64,000 nt of DNA. Source: Lachnospiraceae bacterium (GTDB taxonomy: Bacteria; Bacillota; Clostridia; Lachnospirales; Lachnospiraceae). The stretch spans positions 287,792-351,791 of the forward strand of contig JAAZZQ010000060.1 of the NCBI GenBank assembly GCA_014239155.1. The letters are read 5' to 3'. Position numbers and translations under genes: made by a program. Shown piece after piece: positions 60,594 to 64,000 of the stretch. Under the pieces are notes generated by a model. It was not told the origin of the DNA, searched no databases, and saw only the letters and a list, made by a program, of their open reading frames with translations. Position 1 is the first letter of the stretch. The number at the start of each line of letters is the position of its first letter.

Positions 60594-61874
60594 GTGGATA
60601 TCAGCTATAAAGTAAAAAGGTACGGGATATTTATTTTTGTATTCCTGCTGGTGTTGGTGCAGCTTTTGATGCGTGCAGCAAACGACATAGAAAACAGTAT
60701 TGGAGATGGTGCAGAAAATAGGGAAACGCTGGGGGAAAAGCTTTACAGTGCAGCCATAAAACAAGGAATAAAACTTTCTAGTTCGTATATGTTGTATTTG
60801 AGTGGTGATGAAAAAAGTGGAATGCCTTATCGGATTTCAAAAAATTTGCCTTTGGAACAATGTTTGTTGTTGGAGGCAGAGGATGATGGTCATATGACAG
60901 AATATAGACAGCCGTCTGCATTGGAAGAGATGGCAGTTGCTGAAAATAATATGGCGTATCAAAACAGTCTTGTAAATGAGGTTGAAATTGAGAATCATGA
61001 GGCAAATGTGACCCAGAGTGGGCAACAGCAGGAATTGGAAGATGCTGTATTAGCAGAAAATACAGCATCGACAAGTACATTTGTACCTGTGCTGGCTCCA
61101 GTTGCAAAGTATTCAGAACAACAATTAATAGAACCCGATTTTATAAAAAAAACATTTTATTCGGAAGATCCGACTACAAAGATTCGAGCGGATCAACTTC
61201 AATATAATACATTGATGGGATTTGATGCAGGAATCAAACAGGACAATAGTAATGTTCAGATTTTAGTATATCATACACATTCTCAAGAAACGTACATAGA
61301 TTCGACAGGAGGAGATTCCAACACATCCATTGTTGGAGTTGGGGAACATCTGTGTGAAATTCTTAGAACACAATATGGATTTAATGTGTTGCACCACATA
61401 GGAGAATATGATGTGGAAAGCAGGGATTATGCCTATTCTAATGCCATGTCAGGTCTTGAAAAGGTACTTGCGGAGAACCCTACTATAGAAGTTATGATTG
61501 ATTTGCACAGGGACCAGACAAATCCTGACACAAAACTTGTGACAACTGTGCAGGACAGACCAACAGCAAAATTTATGTTTTTCAATGGTTTGTGTTATAC
61601 AAATGCATTGGGAACACTGACAAATCTTCCTAATCCTTATGTACAGGACAATTTATCCTTTGCTTTTCAGATGCAACTGACAGCAGAGGAATATTATCCG
61701 GGGCTTACGAGGCGTATTTATCTGAAAGGATATCGATATAATTTGCACTTTCGACCTAAGAGTCTATTGATTGAACTTGGTTCTCAGACAAATACGGTTG
61801 AGGAAGCAATGAACGCCTGTGATCCATTAGCTCATATTATTGCAATGGTGCTCAATGGAAAAAATAAAGAGTAG
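60594..61874 (+). CDS. spoIIP: Stage II sporulation protein P
   Basis: The 426-residue protein has a single N-terminal membrane segment (FIFVFLLVLVQLLMRAAND) and a variable linker. The catalytic part contains NVQILVYHTHSQETYID, EVMIDLHRDQ and PKSLLIELGSQTNTVEEA. SpoIIP is the cell-wall amidase and endopeptidase that, with SpoIID and SpoIIM, drives engulfment of the forespore. GTG 60594 lies just after gpr's GGAGGAGTAA. The gpr-spoIIP order is conserved in spore formers. Confidence 0.95.
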   Translation: MDISYKVKRYGIFIFVFLLVLVQLLMRAANDIENSIGDGAENRETLGEKLYSAAIKQGIKLSSSYMLYLSGDEKSGMPYRISKNLPLEQCLLLEAEDDGHMTEYRQPSALEEMAVAENNMAYQNSLVNEVEIENHEANVTQSGQQQELEDAVLAENTASTSTFVPVLAPVAKYSEQQLIEPDFIKKTFYSEDPTTKIRADQLQYNTLMGFDAGIKQDNSNVQILVYHTHSQETYIDSTGGDSNTSIVGVGEHLCEILRTQYGFNVLHHIGEYDVESRDYAYSNAMSGLEKVLAENPTIEVMIDLHRDQTNPDTKLVTTVQDRPTAKFMFFNGLCYTNALGTLTNLPNPYVQDNLSFAFQMQLTAEEYYPGLTRRIYLKGYRYNLHFRPKSLLIELGSQTNTVEEAMNACDPLAHIIAMVLNGKNKE

Positions 61875-62003
61875 TTTAAGGGTTACTATTTTTATAAAAA
61901 GGTGATATACTATGAGTATTCCATAAAAAATAAGGAGCTGTGAGAAAATAGAAGAAATTTTCTACAAATCCTAAGTACAGATTACGAAAGGAAGGAATTT
62001 ATT

Positions 62004-62315
62004 ATGGCAGTAATACACTTAACAGAGGCAAATTTTGACAAGGAGGTACTAGCATCAGATATTCCGGTATTGGTTGATTTCTGGGCACCGTGGTGTAATC
62101 CATGCAGGATGCTTTCTCCAATCGTAGAGGAAATTGCAGAAGAGGTTACAGATGTAAAGATTTGCAAAGTGAATATTGATGAGGCAAGCATTCTTTCAGA
62201 TAGATATGGAGTGATGTCAATTCCAACTCTAATTTTATTTAAAAATGGAGAAATTGCAGCAAAGTCAGTTGGCGCAAAACAAAAACCGGAGCTCATGGAT
62301 TTTATCAGGGCATAG
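62004..62315 (+). CDS. trxA: Thioredoxin with WCNPC active site
   Basis: The 103-residue protein is a complete thioredoxin fold: VLVDFWAPWCNPCRMLSPIVEEIA, KVNIDEASILSDRYGVMSIPTLILF with the cis-proline, then KNGEIAAKSVGA. The usual WCGPC is WCNPC, which probably changes the redox potential or partner range. GAAAGGAAGGAATTT precedes ATG 62004. The membrane gene begins two bases after the stop, so they share a transcript. Confidence 0.93.
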   Translation: MAVIHLTEANFDKEVLASDIPVLVDFWAPWCNPCRMLSPIVEEIAEEVTDVKICKVNIDEASILSDRYGVMSIPTLILFKNGEIAAKSVGAKQKPELMDFIRA

Positions 62316-62317
62316 GA

Positions 62318-63307
62318 ATGGGAGAAATCAAAAACGAAGTGCTGAGCCTGCATATTTTCAAGGCATCTAAAATCGCTCTGGCAGCGGTGCTGTCAATTTT
62401 GGCGGCAAACCTGCTAGGGCTGAAATATGCCGTGACGGCTGGAATTATTACAGTATTGAGTATACAGAACACAAAGCGTGAGACGTTGAAAACCGCTAGA
62501 AATCGAGGTCTGGCTTTTTTGTGTGCATTGATTATTTCATATGTTTGCTATTTGTGGCTGGGGTTTCGTGTCAGGGCATTTATTCTCTATCTGTTTTTCT
62601 TTGCATTTCTGTGCCTCAATGTAGGATGGGGAGAAGCGATTGCTATGGATTCCGTACTGATTTCGCATTTTTTGACAGAACAAAATTTTGGTATGGAAAT
62701 GATAGTGAATGAACTATTGCTGTTAATTGTAGGGGCATTTTTTGGAATATTGATTAATCTTCATTTAAGAAAAAAAGAAGATGAGTTTGATAAATTGTCA
62801 ATGTATGTCGATGAAGAAATCAAAGGAATAATTCACAAGATGGCGGAAAATTTAATGCGGGAGGATAAGACAAGATACAATGCAGACTGTTTTAAACATC
62901 TTGAGGATAAGATTTATCTAGCAAAAGAATGTGCAATTAGAAATTGGAATAATACACTCTGGAGTCAGTCTTCTTATGAGCTTGACTATATTAGAATGCG
63001 GGAGAACCAGAGCCGGGTTTTAAGAAATATTTATAATAGTATTATTTTGATAAAGATGCTTCCGACACAGACAATGCAAGTCGCTACATTTTTTAAGGAG
63101 ATAGAGGCACAATATCATCGTGAGAATGATGTGGAGGGACTCTTAAATATTTTGCAGAAAATGCTTTCTGATATGAAACTTGAGAATCTTCCACAAAGTA
63201 GAGAGGAGTTTGAAGCAAGAGCACTTCTGTTTTATACATTAATGCAATTGGATGAATTTCTAAGACTGAAAAATAGGTTTGTGGTAGCACATCAGAATCA
63301 TTTGTGA
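62318..63307 (+). CDS. Aromatic-acid-exporter-family membrane protein (ArAE_1/DUF939-like)
   Basis: The 329-residue protein begins with membrane segments (IALAAVLSILAANLLGLKYAV, ITVLSIQNTKRETLKTARNR, FLCALIISYVCYLWLG and a fourth near LLLLIVGAFFGILINLHL). A cytosolic helical domain of about 160 residues follows, KKEDEFDKLSMYVDEEIKGII and onward. This fits the ArAE_1/YgaE-type family, related to small aromatic acid exporters. ATG 62318 follows thioredoxin by two bases with no separate ribosome binding site, so it is translated by coupling. Confidence 0.8.
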   Translation: MGEIKNEVLSLHIFKASKIALAAVLSILAANLLGLKYAVTAGIITVLSIQNTKRETLKTARNRGLAFLCALIISYVCYLWLGFRVRAFILYLFFFAFLCLNVGWGEAIAMDSVLISHFLTEQNFGMEMIVNELLLLIVGAFFGILINLHLRKKEDEFDKLSMYVDEEIKGIIHKMAENLMREDKTRYNADCFKHLEDKIYLAKECAIRNWNNTLWSQSSYELDYIRMRENQSRVLRNIYNSIILIKMLPTQTMQVATFFKEIEAQYHRENDVEGLLNILQKMLSDMKLENLPQSREEFEARALLFYTLMQLDEFLRLKNRFVVAHQNHL

Positions 63308-63392
63308 AAACTGTAGATGGCTAAATTTTAATTTTTTGAGATAGGTGAAAATAAACACGGAAAAAAATAATGGAAAAAATTGAAATTTGTTG

Positions 63393-63421
63393 TTGACAGA
63401 TGAAGAATGTCGTGGTAAGAT
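63393..63421 (+). promoter_or_regulatory. rRNA promoter P1
   Basis: TTGACA and TAAGAT are 17 bases apart, with CGTGG before the -10, about 450 bases before the 16S rRNA. Confidence 0.75.
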
Positions 63422-63628
63422 GATCTTCGTCGCTGAGATAAACAAGCAATGAACGTAATAGTTTAGGTAAGTTTGGGTGTTTCTTGTACAGACCATACAG
63501 GAATATAAAACCCGAAAGCTAAAGTCTTATCATCAAAGACAATTTCTAATAGATTTTCGTCATAACAGATTGGCTTGTTTGAACAGTTACAGTTGTAGAT
63601 TAAAATATTAAAAAAGTTAAATAAGTGC

Positions 63629-63657
63629 TTGACAAATGCGAAATGCTGTGGTAAACT
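63629..63657 (+). promoter_or_regulatory. rRNA promoter P2
   Basis: TTGACA and TAAACT are 17 bases apart, with TGTGG before the -10, resembling P1. It lies about 210 bases before the 16S rRNA. Confidence 0.8.
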
Positions 63658-63868
63658 AAACAAGCTGTCGCAAATAAGACAAGCAAAACAAAGAACCTTG
63701 ACAAATAAACAGTAATGCAACCCTGAAAATTCCAAAAAGAATTATTCAGAGAACATGTCCTATTAAATAGGATACAACCTAAAAGTAAATGCATTGAAAA
63801 ATGCAACGGATTTAGCCAGTTTTAACTGGTGCAAGAATCAAACAAAGCTTGAAAAGCAAATCATATTT
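63658..63868 (+). promoter_or_regulatory. rRNA leader region
   Basis: It holds short hairpins (CCTATTAAATAGG, GCATTGAAAAATGC, AGCCAGTTTTAACTGGT) between P2 and the 16S start. They are probable RNase III or antitermination elements. The minus-strand track ORFs here are chance. Confidence 0.6.

Positions 63869-64000
<132 letters not shown>

Noticed and set aside
63463-63806. Minus-strand ORFs of 68-90 aa before the 16S rRNA
   Set aside because: They lie across the rRNA promoters and leader and have no ribosome binding sites.

Overview
The window reads as a chromosome segment of a low-GC, endospore-forming Firmicute, most likely a clostridial (Lachnospiraceae-type) bacterium. Support: gpr and spoIIP (sporulation), a T-box leader on thrS, an ffh-rpsP-khpA-rimM-trmD-rplS core block, AGGAGG-type ribosome binding sites, and a rough overall GC in the high 30s. 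No species name can be given from sequence alone.

Layout. 1-3.7 kb: translation and SRP core operon (ffh partial, rpsP, khpA, rimM, trmD, then rplS under its own promoter). 3.8-7.4 kb: a HisI-family protein with altered metal-site residues, a CPA2 antiporter, and a BlaI/M56 (BlaR1-like) regulator-protease pair with a possible tiny exported peptide overlapping it. 7.4-27 kb: an AT-rich accessory island, interrupted by T-box-controlled thrS, a GNAT gene and an MFS transporter. It carries many small soluble proteins of types found beside polymorphic toxins (SUKH/SMI1-KNR4, pentapeptide repeat, ankyrin plus tandem domains, DUF6881-like, YwqK/MORN-like), a scar of an Rhs/YD-repeat toxin, several frameshifted genes and small mobile repeats. 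No intact toxin is visible, so it looks like an array of orphan immunity genes.

27-51 kb: a large conflict- or stress-type cluster related to the Escherichia coli yehI/yehL/yehM/yehP/yehQ set. It has a MoxR-type AAA+ ATPase, a DUF5682 protein, an ADP-ribosylglycohydrolase, a VWA/MIDAS protein, a double-SWIM protein, and four consecutive paralogs of a roughly 1,180-residue DUF4132 protein, the fourth lacking its DUF4132 end. An Imm1-like gene and a secreted protein sit on the opposite strand inside it. This is the best candidate for an interesting, poorly described system: an ATPase/VWA machine, an enzyme that removes ADP-ribose, and an expanded set of large probable effectors or scaffolds.

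51-63 kb: mostly housekeeping or ordinary accessory genes: gamma-carbonic-anhydrase-like protein, PRTase-TRSP protein, MATE exporter, hybrid histidine kinase, PflX-like radical SAM protein, HAD hydrolase, rpsT, gpr, spoIIP, thioredoxin with a WCNPC active site, and an aromatic-acid-exporter-like membrane protein. 63.4-64 kb: tandem promoters and the 5' end of a 16S rRNA gene, truncated by the window end.

A notable background pattern is a family of roughly 90-bp modular palindromic repeats (two subtypes, at least nine units including degenerate ones). One of them has split a gene at 20.3 kb, showing that the family has been mobile.
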